DNA from: Eledone cirrhosa
Lineage: Eukaryota; Mollusca; Cephalopoda; Octopoda; Eledonidae
DNA: 64,000 bases
Direction of reading: 5' to 3'
Assembly: GCA_964016885.1 (NCBI GenBank)
Contig: OZ024743.1
Coordinates: forward strand, 186,979,540-187,043,539
Shown here: positions 33,055 to 44,496 of the stretch, piece after piece
Layout of the letters: every line of letters starts with the position of its first letter
Numbering within the stretch: position 1 is the stretch's first letter
The notes under the pieces: model-generated
The model's database searches: none
What the model was told of the DNA's origin: nothing
The model's input: only the letters and a program-made list of their open reading frames with translations
Program-made: the position numbers and the translations under genes

Positions 33055-33710
33055 ATCCAAATGCTCCATAAAGTGATTGGTTTTAGCAAGGGCATCCAGC
33101 TGTCGAAATCATGCTACAAAGGATTGCAGGGACTTTTCAGTTGGGTCCCAGACATGTCAATGTCTCGAGTGCTGATGCCACAAAAGAGGTTGGTGAAAAG
33201 AAGATTATTCAGACCCAAAAATTGCCAAACAAAGTATTGAAAGGACTTCTCAGTTAAATCTAAAACATAATAACCCATCATGTGCTACTACCATGATTAA
33301 ATGCACATTCAGTTTTGACAGACAAATTTGTGAATATGTAGGTAAAACACAAGAGTAACAGGATTTTGACCTGATCTTAATAAAAATAATTATTAAACAA
33401 TACCATGATACTGATTCATCACTCACATAACCATCAATATTAAGCTATATATATACTTGGTATGTTGATGCTACAATAAAAGTCACCAGTCCACTATGTA
33501 AGGAAGTTGGTAGTGCTAGACTCATGATAAAAAGATCCTACTGTAAAGTGGTTGGCATTAAGAAGGCATTCAGCCATATAAACTAAGTCACAATGGAATA
33601 TAAGAGCAAGACATGGTCACCTGACTAGTCTAGCCTCAGAACAAGACAACTTGTCTAACCTATGTAAGCATAGTAAATAGACATTAAATGGTGATGATGA
33701 TGATGATAAT
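33055..33710 (+). mobile_element. LINE 3' ends, two worn fragments
   Basis: 33,055-33,120 has AGCAAGGGCATCCAGCTGTC. 33,440-33,710 holds the fuller 3' UTR (ACTGTAAAGTGGTTGGCATT, TGTCTAACCTATGTAAGCAT) with a (GATGAT)n end. Between them lies unplaced sequence. Confidence 0.65.
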
Positions 33711-33939
33711 TACTATCATCCTTCAATATTAATATTCAATACTTGTTCTCTCTTACCATCATACCAATGTAGATATCAATATGTCACTTCAATTAATCTC
33801 TGCCATATTCTCCTCTCACACTTTTCATTCTGTTATTCCATATTTCATTCATTTTTCTGTCTTCTATTCAACTTATTGGTCATATTTGCCTTGAACATAT
33901 GGAGAGTACACCAGTAGAGAAGAACTTTTTAGTCTCACT
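33711..33939. other. No gene seen
   Basis: Pyrimidine-rich unique sequence. Confidence 0.45.
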
Positions 33940-34632
33940 GAGGACAAAGCAACCTTTCTAGTCCTGCTGCTATAATCCTCCAACACACTCTGAAAATGGT
34001 TGGTGTTAGGAAAGTCATCCAACTTTCGAGTCTATGCCACAATTGTAACATACACGTTTTCTTCTCTCTCTCTTCTAGGAGCGTAGTTATTCCAAATAAG
34101 AATGGATACAGACTGTGATAACCCATCCAGTTCATGCAAGAATAGAAAGCAGCCATAAAATGCCCATAGTGATGGTGATGTTGATCACCTGCAGTGAAAG
34201 TTCCTCAACAAAAAGTACCTAGCCATCCTGTATGGTGATTCTGCTTGTGTCACAACAAAAGGTATCCAGTCCACCCTGTAAGAGGGTTATGCTGGTGCAA
34301 TGACAAATGCATATAGTCCATCCTGCAAATTGGTCTTACTGGAGCCATGACAAAAAGCCCCTGCAAAGTGGTTATACTAGTGCTACGATAAAAAACACCC
34401 AATCCACCCTGTGACAGGGACATACTGCTACCATAACAAAAATGCACCTGTACACCCTATAAGACCTGGAGTATGATATAATTCTCTCAGTACAAAATAT
34501 AAAGTTGTTGGCATTAGGAAGAACCATAGAAACCAGAGCATATGAGCATGACACCAGACCATTCAAACCCCAGTATGTGATGGTCCTTCTAACTATTGCA
34601 TGGAAAACACGTGAAATGGTGATGATGATATC
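33940..34632 (+). mobile_element. LINE 3' UTR with internal tandem repeats
   Basis: Contains two full passes of the LINE tail (GGTTGGTGTTAGGAAAGTC at about 33,998 and GTTGTTGGCATTAGGAAGAA at about 34,504). Between them, at 34,190-34,460, a unit of about 50 bp (CCACCCTGTAARRKGGTTATRC, TGGTGCYACRAYAAAAARCA) is repeated about five times. It ends in GGTGATGATGATA at 34,632. Confidence 0.75.
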
Positions 34633-34794
34633 TGAGTTCATGCTTATAACACAGAATGAGTTTTAGACAAGGACGAGTATTTAGTTATAAATATGATTAC
34701 ATATAACCACAATCACATACACAAGTATACACACAGAGAAACAAGCTCATGCATGATCACACATATGCACATGCATGGTCTCGTGGTATGGGTG

Positions 34795-35085
34795 TTGTAT
34801 TGAGATACAGCATTTCTGGGACATTTTAAAAATCTGGTGGAGCCCATCTCCTCTCCAAGCCTGAATACAGCCGATTTCTTCCAGAGGAAGAAAGTGAGGG
34901 ATTGGAAGTGATAACGGGATATAGAGGCAGAATCAACCCCAGTACTTGACTGGACCTTTTTTATCGACTTCAAATGGACGGAAAGCAAAGGTGACCTTGG
35001 CAGGATTTAAACTCGGAGAGTAGAGAGCTGAAACAAATACTGCAAAGCATTCTATCCAATGTTTTTACGGCTGTCAATTTGCCAC
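34795..35085 (-). mobile_element. tRNA-derived SINE, family 4
   Basis: Second copy of the family at 9,385-9,695: AAAAATCTGGTGGAGCCCAT, GATTTCTTCCAGAGGAAGAA, TTATCGACTTCAAATGGACG and the head on the right (ACTGCAAAGCATTCTATCCA). Better preserved than the first. Confidence 0.75.
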
Positions 35086-35364
35086 CTACACACATGCATA
35101 TACAGAAATTAATGTATAATACAATAAGACAAACAGTATAATGTTAAAAATCTGCAAAATAATAAGTATTTTAACTAGATTGTTTACCAAGATACCACTA
35201 TTCCATCATATCAATTGTATTAGTAATAATTCAAGTGAAATGAAATAGAAAAAACAAAACAAAATTATATTGATACAATTATCAAAAAAATGTATTAAAA
35301 ATATCATTTTGTTATCTTATAATTTCAAGTAAATTTAAATTCTAAATTTCATTTGAATCAAAAG
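35086..35364. other. No gene seen
   Basis: AT-rich unique sequence. Confidence 0.5.
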
Positions 35365-35690
35365 CATTTATCATCATCATTATCGTCTTTATTACTACTA
35401 CTATCAAAATAACATTGTCATTCATTCACATTTCTCTATTATCCCTATTATCATCACAGTCATCATTATTCTCATCATTATCATTATGATGTTGTTGCTG
35501 ATAATGATGGTCATTTTTGTTGTTGTTGTCATTATCACTATCATCATCATGTTCATCAATGTCATTATTGTCATCAGTGGTGGTCTTATCATTTCTCTAT
35601 CAAATTTGTAATCATCATCATTGTCACCATTATTGCTATGATTACTAATATCATCATTATCACCATCATTATCATGTCTGTTATTTTCTC
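35365..35690. repeat. (ATC)n-rich tract
   Basis: Trinucleotide-rich (ATC, ATT, GTC) for over 300 bp. The long minus-strand frame rich in Asp, Asn and Met is a product of this composition. Confidence 0.88.
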
Positions 35691-36965
35691 CCCACCGCCT
35701 CCACACCTCCATTCCACTATCATTGGTTAACAGAAATCTAAAACCTCCAAAATGAAAGTCTTGGTAAGAAATTGTATTAAATGAAAATGACATTTTCTCA
35801 TTAATACTATTGGCTTACATCAGTAGTGAAACAATGAGCAAATAGTAATAATGATGATGATGGGGTGAAAGATAGTGATGCTGCTTCTGATGAATTGATT
35901 TCTACAGGTAATATGAACTATTAATATAATAATCTTTCATATCATTAACATGGAAATGGACTAAAATTGATAGCTCTACTAATATATACAGTTTCACACG
36001 AATTTGTCACTATTGTTATTTTTATTATTGTGTTTTGTTTGACTTGAGGATATATGAAAGTAAATGTACAGAAATTAGATTGTGATGAGTATTAAACCAA
36101 ATATTGCTATAAATCCACTGCAATTTTTGATTTTGATATCACAATAATACTCTAAGCAATCTTCCTATAAATGTATTAAAATCATCTTTATTAATTTGCA
36201 GTCTTAAAGAAGTGAGAGCAGACAGAGATAAATGAAAGTATAGCATTTGTAATCTCCCAACAAATATTTACTGTACCATGTATTTAGGCTCACTGCAAAA
36301 ACAAGAAAAATAATTTCTTTCTTAAATTTTGCAAAAGGTAAAGGAGTAATTTAAATCCAAAATATTATAGGTATTTGTTTTGTTCATTCTAAAGCAAAGA
36401 AGAGAAATGTTAGCTTTCATAAAACAGAAAATGCCAACATCATTAGAATGCAGAACAGGCCTGTACCTTGTAGTCTCATGGGGAAGAATGAGTAGTTATA
36501 AATTGAAAGTATTAGTAATGAGCTGACATTCACAATAGATATGTCTTGGGACCAATCTTATCATTTATATAAATGATATTGACACTAGTTTTTCCTCTTT
36601 ACAAAACTATCATAATTTGCTAATACTAGCAAGATATTGGTGGGCAATACTTTTTTGTTCTTAGTCTAATCAAATCTTCAATGCAAAAACGTGATTTGAA
36701 TGAAAGAGTCGATTGATCCCTTGTCATGAAGTGAAAATAGCAAATAGGATACTTCAGATGATCAGTTTTATTTCTGTTGGCTGTAGGTGGGAGACTATTG
36801 TCAGATTCAATATGTGTAAATATATGCACATTCTTTTAGAATGCTTTTTTGAAATATAGATTAAAAGGAGAGAATATAAATTAAGTCTTTATCATATAGA
36901 TATTTCAGTTGTTTTTAGTATACCTCTAGTAATGGTATATCTCCTGGATTGTTGAATAACTGGAT
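35691..36965. other. No gene seen
   Basis: Unique AT-rich sequence without a domain or repeat that I recognise. Confidence 0.5.
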
Positions 36966-37256
36966 ATCTATCTATCTATCTGTGTGTGTGTAGGGGGGGG
37001 TGAGAGGGAGAGAGAGAGTACTCAATACTGAAGTAGAGTTTAACGACAAAAAGGCACCCACTTCATTCTGTATGATGGTAGTGTTGAGGACAAAAAGTTC
37101 TCAGTCTGCGCTGTAAAAGTGGTTGGTATTAAGGGCATCCCGCTTTAGAAAACCAAGCCAAAAATGGATTATATGTGACTGGCATGGTCATCTGACTGCC
37201 TAGCATCATAACATGTTTGCATGGAAAATATATGTTAAATGGGGATGATGATGATA
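36966..37256 (+). mobile_element. LINE 3' end preceded by (TATC)n(TG)n
   Basis: A short microsatellite (36,966-37,020) leads into a LINE 3' UTR with two worn copies of the AAAAAG.CAC unit, GTGGTTGGTATTAAGGGCAT, GTTTGCATGGAAAATATATG and a (GATGAT) end at 37,256. Confidence 0.78.
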
Positions 37257-38099
37257 TGTTTATATTTGCAAAAGATGTACACACCATCCAAAAAATTGCT
37301 GTTAAGCTAGTATGTCAAATAAAATTCCTGCTTTAGTTTCACATACATCCTTGTCACTCAGTGATACTCAGAAATACAGTGACTTTCTATTGTTCCCAAA
37401 AGACACAAGGTGAAATATTTTGTGGGGGTTTACACTAGTGATGACAAGAATGCTATAAAAGAATGCAGAAGGGGTTTAGTAAATATAGAATTCATAAATT
37501 ACTTCCGTTTAAATACTGTAACTTATAAAACATTTATTGATTTAACAAAACAGCCTAGACATAAGTATATTTTGTTTCAAATGAATTAGAATACTCGACT
37601 GTAACATCTTCATCAATGTTAGCTGTTGATCTTAATACTAATACCCTAAACAGTTCCAAAAGTAGGCTCTTTATTTAAAAAGAGAAATTGATGTAAGCCA
37701 GAAATATCTTCCTATCTCAACTATTGAAGCTGACGATTACAAAATTAAATTCATGTTGACATAAACTTAAACTGAATTGGTTACAATGTACTCTAGGTAG
37801 ACTATAAGTACTGTTTTAATCTAATGGTAGACATTATATCATTGAACTGCTTATAGTTGCTGCCTATACACTTCTTACTTTCTTCGATTTAATTGATTTT
37901 CTCCATTAATCATGACTTCAGTTAAGTGAACCTACCTGCTTTGACTAATGTATCATTGACACAGACCACAGACTCTGAATAAACATTATCTAGTTTAGTT
38001 TAACATCTTGATGTATGAGTGCAAAATTAGTAATGTTGTATCAACAGAGTTGAAATTTAACTAGTCACTGAAATCATTAAGAATTTCTGAAAAGATTAA
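37257..38099. other. No gene seen
   Basis: Unique AT-rich sequence up to the target duplication of the next transposon. Confidence 0.5.
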
Positions 38100-38102
38100 T
38101 TA

Positions 38103-39839
38103 CACCGTGTAACAAAAAAAAATGTTTGTCTGTTCCTGGCTTGTAATCACTTTTTTTGTATTGCTTAGGTCCCAAATAAATAAAAAAAGTGCTATTAAAC
38201 AGTTAAAAGTTTGGGTTTGTAAAAATTATAAGCTATTCACTAGAATTATTTGTATGCTGGATTTTACGTTGTATGTAAGTTTAATTTGCTTATGTTATAT
38301 GATTTTTTTTATATATGTTTCAGGTTAAATTAAAATTATAAAATAAAGAGTAATACCTAAAGAAAATTATAAAAGTTCAATAAAGTATAAAATTGTTAAA
38401 AAATGGATAAAAGAGATTTATTGATACTGGGGTAACAGAAAAAGTTCCTCACTTCCCAAACCCAAAAAGAAGTCAATGACTTGGTCAGGGATATGGGTCT
38501 GACCAAGTCCAATGCAGAACTATTCGTCTCCAGGATGAAGCAGTGGAACTTGGTCAAGGAGGAAGTGCAGGTGAAATGTCAGAGAAGTCGACACAAACTT
38601 TTCTCAGGCTTTTACACTCTTAGGGATGGCCTCTGCTTTTGCCATGACGTGCCTGGACTGTGTGACGTTATTGGGGTGCCGTTTGTGCCCAAGGAGTGGC
38701 AGCTATTTATAGACAGCTCCACCACAAGTTTGAAGGCTGTCCTCCTCCACAATGGAAACAAGTTCCCGACACTGCCCCTAGCTCATTCAGTCTGCCTGAA
38801 GGAAGATTACTACAGTGTGAAAGTACAATTGGGAAATCATTGGAGACTTCAAGATGGTTGCTTTCCTGCTTGGACTCCAAAGAGGCTTTATCAAATTCCA
38901 ATGCTTCCTCTGCCTTTGGGACAGCAGAGCCACCTCTGACCACTACAAAAGAAAGAACTGGGAGCAGTGAACAGAATTTGTAGTTGGGACCCGGAACGTC
39001 ATGTGGGAGCCACTGGTTGATCCCAGGATTGTGTTCATGCCGCCACTGCACATTAAGTTGGGGTTGATGAAGTAGTTTGTGAAAGCTCTCTTCTTGAGTT
39101 CATCCCCAAGTTATCTGAGGGCAAAATCAAATGTGGAATTTTTGTTGGACCTCAGATAAAGAAGGTGTTTGAGTCTACCGACTTCTCCAATAAGCTCAAT
39201 AGGATTGAGAGAACAGCATGGAACTATTTCAAGGCAGCTGTTAAGGGCTTCCTTGGCAACTACAGAGCTGAAAACTACCAGCAACTGGTGCAGGATCTGA
39301 TAAAGGCTTTTGGCGCCATGGGATGCAGGATGTCGCTTAAACTCCATATGCTGGACGGGCACCTGGAAAAATTCAAAGACAATATGGACGCCTACTCAGA
39401 AGAACAAGGCGAACGATTCCACCAAGATGTGAAAGAGATAGAGCGGAGGTACCAGGGCCACTACAATGAAAAACTGATGGGGGACTATATCTGGGGGCGA
39501 GTGCGGGAATACGACCTGGACTACAACCGCAAATCCAGGAAATCCAGTCATTTCTGATGTGTATAAGTTGCTTTATAAGTGTTATTTGTTTTTACTTGTT
39601 TGCTTTTGATAAGCTTGTGTAATAAAATAAATATATACTCTGTTGATTTAATTATATGAACTGATAAATTAAAAAAAATGTGTTTTTTCTAGAAAAATAT
39701 GAAAATTTCGAAATATGAAACTCCTGACCACAAACTCAAACTTCTGAGTAAATAATAGTGTTTTTTTAAAATAATAATGGGATATAACAAACCAGGAAAT
39801 GACAGTTAGAACCAGGAACAAAAAATATATTACATGGTG
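38103..39839 (+). mobile_element. DNA transposon, 1,737 bp, with terminal inverted repeats and TTA duplication
   Basis: Left end CACCGTGTAACAAAAAAA (38,103) and right end, as reverse complement, CACCATGTAATATATTTT (to 39,839) agree at 9 of the first 10 bases, and TTCCTGG follows a little further in on both sides. TTA at 38,100-38,102 and at 39,840-39,842 fits a 3-bp target duplication. A single broken gene lies within. I cannot name the superfamily with certainty. Confidence 0.75.
38440..39557 (+). pseudogene. Transposase-like protein of an uncharacterised invertebrate family, broken
   Basis: Three frames are needed. 38,481-38,830: GLTKSNAELFVSRMKQWNL, GLCFCHDVPGLCDVIGV, then LFIDSSTTSLKAVLLHNGNK. 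Frame 1 from 38,842: GDFKMVAFLLGLQRGF, CFLCLWDSR, KRKNWEQ then a stop, and NVMWEPLVDPRIVFMPPLHI. A second stop follows near 39,073. Then, in frame 3 from about 39,090, KLSEGKIKCGIFVGPQIKKV, FESTDFSNKL, FLGNYRAENYQQL, EEQGERFHQDVKEIERRYQG and the end RKSSHF with a stop at 39,555-39,557. I recognise this as a protein that recurs in many invertebrate genomes next to repeats. The Asp of FIDSS, the Asp of GDFK and a Glu of EEQGERFH are the best candidates for a DDE triad, which is inference only. Confidence 0.68.
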
Positions 39840-39842
39840 TTA

Positions 39843-40023
39843 TTTATTACATATATATGTATACACACATATATATATGTATACACATACACACATATAT
39901 ATATGTATACACATACACACAAATATAAATATATATATATATGTGTGTGTGTGTATATTCATTATTAAGACTAAATAGTGAGTTTTGTTACTCTGGAGTT
40001 TCACCTATTTATGTCTCACTGCC
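39843..40023. repeat. (TA)n(CA)n microsatellite region
   Basis: ATATGTATACACATACACAC units in tandem (39,858-39,955), then a short unique piece. Confidence 0.88.
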
Positions 40024-40172
40024 TATAGGAACATCTGTATGCAGATGATTTAACCATCGTAGCTGAATTTATAGCAGAATTAGGTAAGAAACTCCAAACC
40101 TGGAAGCATGGCACAGAATAAAAGGGTCTTAAAGTCAACTTGATAAAGACTAAAGTGCCTATTAGGCTTTAG
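40024..40172 (+). mobile_element. RTE-like LINE fragment around the catalytic box
   Basis: Codes LYADDLTIVAEFIAEL, GKKLQTWKHGTE then a stop, and KGLKVNLIKTKV. It is the short region right around YADD, cut on both sides. Confidence 0.78.
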
Positions 40173-40287
40173 AAGCCTCTGCAGGGCTCACAGCTTCTTA
40201 TAGAGATATATAATTTATTAGTGATGGTCTTGTTTAATGAGATAATGGCCATTATCATTATATATATGAATATATGTATATCTATTT

Positions 40288-40612
40288 ATCATCATCATCA
40301 TCATTTTACGTCCGCTTTTCCCTGCTTGCAAGGGTGGGACGGGAACTGATTCTGGCTTGATTTCTACAGCTGGATGCCCTTCCTAACACCAACCTCATTT
40401 ACAGTGAGTGCTCAGTGCTCTTTTTTCCATGGCGCCTCCACGAAATGAAATGATAGGCACCCCGTCCTATCATCTCATTTCTACAGCTGAGTAAACTGGA
40501 GCAATGTGAAATAAAGTGTCTTGCTCAAGGAAACAACACATCACCCGGTCTGAGAATTGAATTCACAACCTTTCGATTGCAAGGTTAATGCTCTAACCAC
40601 TAAGCCTTTTAT
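40288..40612 (-). mobile_element. tRNA-derived SINE, family 2, with LINE-type tail
   Basis: On the minus strand the head reads GGCTTAGTGGTTAGAGCATT (A-box-like) and AAAGGTTGTGAATTCAATTC (B-box-like), followed by a body with TGTTGTTTCCTTGAGCAAGA and GTAGAAATGAGATGATAGGA. The 3' part, from GAGGTTGGTGTTAGGAAGGG to the (GATGAT)n end, is the tail of RTE-like LINE subfamily 2. Confidence 0.9.
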
Positions 40613-40649
40613 ATGTGCATTTTATATATATATATAAAATCAACTAACT

Positions 40650-40738
40650 AGATATTTGTAATAAATTGAAGTGAAAACCAACAGGTGAGTGTTTTTATTA
40701 GCAACATGATCGTTCCAAATTATAACAATATATAAATA
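40650..40738 (-). repeat. Dispersed repeat with GAAAACCAACAG block, copy 1
   Basis: GTAATAAATTGAAGTGAAAA, CCAACAGGTGAGTGTTTTTA and CCAAATTATAACAATAT match 44,497-44,620 in order. It has the look of a worn Penelope-like 3' end. (TA)n follows. Confidence 0.55.
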
Positions 40739-40787
<49 letters not shown>

Positions 40788-40945
40788 ATATATATATATA
40801 TATATGTGTATATATATATATATCTAAACCCATGGTAGCGTGGAAGATAGACGTTAAACGATGATGATGATGATGATTTACATACACATATATATATGTA
40901 TATGAATGTGTGTATGTGTGTGTATATATATATATATAAGTAGTG
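40739..40945. repeat. (TA)n(TG)n microsatellites with a short LINE tail inside
   Basis: Long TA and TG runs. At 40,824-40,877 a 50-bp LINE tail remnant (CCCATGGTAGCGTGGAAGAT, then (GATGAT)n) stands in plus orientation. Confidence 0.85.
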
Positions 40946-41207
40946 GAATTTAATTTGAAGAATGAAGTTACATTATTTGTAATCACGATAAATTTTCTTT
41001 TTTTCTTACACAATTTTTTATATCTAAAATTTAAATTCTCTCTTTTCTATATTTCTTGAATTTGCAAATGAAATTTGGAATAATAGATTAATATAATAAA
41101 TCAACAAAACTTACAATAGTTGAAACCCATCTGTTCTCTACCTTACACATTCATGATTAATTATCACATTTTAAAAATTAGTTATTGACAAAAATGTTAA
41201 GATAGTA
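40946..41207. other. No gene seen
   Basis: Unique AT-rich sequence. Confidence 0.5.
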
Positions 41208-42655
41208 GTCATCATCATCATCATCATTTTACGTTCGCTCTTCCCTGCTTGCAAGGGTGGGACGGGTCTTATTCAGCACAGCATCTCTCCATTCGTCACG
41301 GTCCTTCGTCATCTCCACCGTGAGATTCAACGATCTGAGGTCTGTTCTCACCACCTCCGCCCATGTTTTTCGTGGTCTACCTCTACCACGTCTTTCTTCA
41401 ACTGGCATTTCCTGGCACTTATTCACTCAACGGTCATCCTCCATGTGCATCACATGTCCATACCACCTCAGTCTCCCGTACACTACATTCTATCCCTCTC
41501 AGACACAGTTTCTCTCTCAACACATTCATGCTGAGTCGTTCACGCACATTTACACTGCACATCCAACGGAGCATGCTTGCCTCATTTCTCCCCAGCTGTT
41601 GTATCTCCTCTGCAGTTGCTGCCCATGTCTCACTACCATGCAGCATCGCGCTCCTCACACAGGCATCATATAACTGGCCTTTCGTATGCAGGGAGAAACC
41701 CTTCTTCGTCAGCAGAAGAAGCAGCTCCCTAAACTTCTTCCAACTCGTCCTTATTCTAGATACTATGGCCTCGGAACACCCCTCTCCCATGCTAATCTGA
41801 TCTCCTAGGTACCGGAAGCTATCCACCACTTCTATAGCACCCTCCTGCATTTGAAAAATGTGTCTATCAATGCGACTTCTACTGTCTAATTTCCCTGTAC
41901 ATCTACTGCATACATATTTCTCCCTACCTGTTAGTTTGCCTGCTATCCCGCTACACCTCTTGTGTACCCTGGATCTGCATTGTGTGCATTTTATAGAATT
42001 TATGCCAGTTCCTTTTCTGCATATCGAATATGGCCATTTCCCTGACGGAATCAGAGTTTTGTCCTCTTTTCTACTCATCAACACTTTTGTCTTAGCTAGG
42101 TTCACTCTCAGTCCTCTTGCTTCCAACTACTGTTTCCATAGCCAGAATTTATTCTCTAGTTCCTCTACTGATTCTGCTATAAGAACCAGATCGTCAGAAT
42201 AGAGAAGTTCCCATGGACAGCCAGTCTTAAACTCCTCTGTTATGGCTTGGAGGACTATAATGAACAAGAATGGGCTGAGGACCGAACCTTGATGTACTCC
42301 TACTTGTATCTGGAATTCCTCACTAAACTCCATTCCTACACTGACTTTACTGAGAGTACATCTGTACAAAGTTTGCACTGTCCTCACAAGCCATTCCTCA
42401 ACACCTAGTTTCCTTAGGGACCACCAGATGACAGATCGGGGTACCCTATCAAAGGCCTTCTCTAGGTCAACAAAGGCTAAGTATAGTGGCTTTTTTTTCT
42501 CTAAGAAGCTCTCTTGTAATTGTCTCACCAAGAAGAGGGCATCTGTTGTACTCTTCCCTGGCACAAAACCAAACTGCATATCATCTAGTTTGACTCTTTC
42601 TCTAATTAGTTGTGCTAATATCCTTTCTGCCACTTTCATAACCTGATCCATCAGT
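41208..42655 (-). mobile_element. RTE-like LINE, subfamily 2, 5'-truncated
   Basis: Minus-strand copy from LTDQVMKVAERIL-type RT sequence at about 42,655 down to a (GATGAT)n tail at 41,210. There is no separate 3' UTR: the C-terminal codons (TRPTLASREERT) lie in the tail itself. In this it differs from subfamily 1, which has a 3' UTR of about 330 bp. Confidence 0.9.
41229..42651 (-). pseudogene. LINE subfamily 2 RT, PHD-like module and C-terminal region, two lesions
   Basis: 42,127-42,651 codes RT motifs: MQFGFVPGKSTTDALFLV, LYLAFVDLEKAFDRVPRSVI, VGVHQGSVLSPFLFIIVL and the catalytic box as YSDD. A TAG at 42,127-42,129 follows KFWLWKQ, and the same frame continues to 41,434 with a zinc module (SICRKGTGINSIKCTQC, VHKRCSGI, YVCSRC; the first Cys is Tyr), FRYLGDQISMG, LHGSETWAATAEEI and ERLSMNVLREKL. 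A frameshift near 41,463 takes the reading into ECHDxRPRKTWAEVV, ending TRPTLASREERT at 41,229. Since the second Ala of YADD is Ser here, the enzyme was possibly weakened even before the stop. Confidence 0.87.
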
Positions 42656-42734
42656 TGTATACCCCTAGTATAAATACAAAATTTGCTCTCTTGCTTCTAT
42701 GTACAAGTTGAAATGTTGCTAGTATCTATTTTAA

Positions 42735-42990
42735 CTTTCATTTGCAATACTATGGGCATGTGGCTAGAATGTCTCAGGAAAGAATCGCTGGACAGATCTG
42801 AACAGATTTTACAGGCAAAACCAACAGGTAGGAGACCCAGGTATGAAAATCAAGCAAGATGATTGGATAACACCCATGAGCCTGACTGGTCAGACTTGGG
42901 GATCCAGCTGGATCAGTTGGAGATGGTTGCTTCTGACAGGACCCGCTGGAAGGAGTGTTTGAGGATTCTGCCCCTACAACCCTCTTAGGA
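42735..42990 (+). mobile_element. C-terminal fragment of another non-LTR LINE
   Basis: Reads as a worn YYGHVARMSQERIAGQI, GRPRYE...IKQDDW and LGIQLDQLEMVASDRTRWKE, CLRILPLQPS. It has the H-x-x-R-M and GRP signposts of a LINE C-terminus but ends without the (GATGAT)n tail, so it is of another family from the RTE-like copies. It lies just beyond the 5' end of the subfamily 2 LINE. Confidence 0.65.
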
Positions 42991-43417
42991 ATAAGTGGGC
43001 AAAAAGAAGAAGATTGGCAAAGTGTTCATAAAATATTAACCAGGAAGGTGACATTGTCAATTCTCTACATTCTCTCTTACAAATTTATCATCCTTTTATG
43101 CTGAATCTTCCTGAGATCTGTATTAAGGATACACATGTCTGTAAAATGTTAAGCCACTTACATATTTATTTCAAGAGCAGGAAGCGCTGTTGATTGAATC
43201 AACTGGAACAAAAGTCTTCAAAAATACTGGAGATCCAACTATAACACCATTGTATTTATCAAGGTGCTCTAGATTTTTTCTGACCAGAAATCAATTAAAA
43301 ACTTAAACATTCACTCTTCTTTTTCTTTTGCTTTCCTTAGTTCATCTATAATCCTTAATTAATAGTCATCCTCACCTCTACATTATATAAATGAAACTCA
43401 AGTTAAAATGGGTGGGC
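42991..43417. other. No gene seen
   Basis: AT-rich unique sequence. Confidence 0.5.
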
Positions 43418-44080
43418 TCATTCATCATCATCATCACCACCATTTTAATGTCTTATTTCCCATGCTTGCATGGGTCAGACCGGTTGTCCATACTATGAGG
43501 CAAGTCTGGCCATTTGGCTGCATCGTACCTTGCTTAAATGGGATTGTATTTTGACTAATTTTTTACAGTGTGATGCCCTTCCTAACACCAACCACATTGA
43601 CTGTGTGGAACTGGGTGGTCATGTTATGAGAGGCGTCAGGCCAGATGGCTGTGCTGTACACTGGTATTAAGCAGATCCATATCTGGTGGCTGGGTGGACC
43701 CATAATGAGGTAGGTCTGGCCAGTTGGCCATGTCAATCCTTGCTCATAGCAGGGCTTGTGTTTTGGCTGAGGATTTTTACGGCTGCTGGGTGCCTTTCCT
43801 AATACCAACCACACTAAGTGGTCACCCTTACGATGTATGTTTGGCCAATTGGCCATGCCTTGGCTGGATTCTTATGAATGCTAGTTGTCTTTCCAAACAA
43901 CAACCACATTTACAATGTGGAACTGTGTGTTCCACATATGAGGCAGGTCAGGCCAGTTAGCTGTGTTGTATCGTGCTCATACTGGGTCATATTTTGACTG
44001 GGATTTTCCAGCTTTTGGATGCATTTCCTAACACCAACCACATTTGCAGTGTGCGACTGGCATGTTGGTTGAGTACTGAT
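43418..44080 (-). repeat. Tandem array built from LINE 3'-end sequence
   Basis: Starts at the (CATCAT) end and the GCTTGCATGGGTCAGACC block, then repeats a segment with GGTCTGGCCAGTTGGCCATG, GCTCATAGCAGGGCTTGTGT, TTTTGGCTGAGGATTTTTAC and CTTTCCTAATACCAACCACA about four times at uneven spacing (43,497; 43,710; 43,835; 43,936). All are in the same orientation. Confidence 0.72.
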
Positions 44081-44496
44081 GACTTTTTCCCATCCTTGAG
44101 TTCTCGCCAATCTTTACCTGTCCTTTCTCCTATGCTATGGGCTGTTTCCCCCTATGTATGTTAAGTTCTTATTCCTACACTGTCTCCCAGTACATCTTAT
44201 GTTATATAATACGTTCCTAGTTTTGCAGTTAGTTTGCGGGCTTAGCAAACAACCAACTAATGACAAGTAAATAAACATAAATAAATAGATAAAAACACAC
44301 ACAGCTAGATGTAATACATGTGGAAACTAGGCACACAACACACAACTCACAAAAACAAGATGGTGTAGGACAGAACAAAGGAGAGACACAAAATAAAAAC
44401 CCAGTCACACTGAGGAGGTACAGAATGTGTGACGAAAGAGCTTTGACAATATATAAACAACCATCCAGTTATCAAACCTACCAATCAACCAACCAG
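44081..44496. other. No gene seen
   Basis: Unique sequence. The stretch near 44,280-44,480 is purine- and CA-rich. Confidence 0.5.

Noticed and set aside
35422..35793. Minus-strand frame rich in Asp/Asn/Met
   Set aside because: Follows from the (ATC)n-rich tract; no domain.
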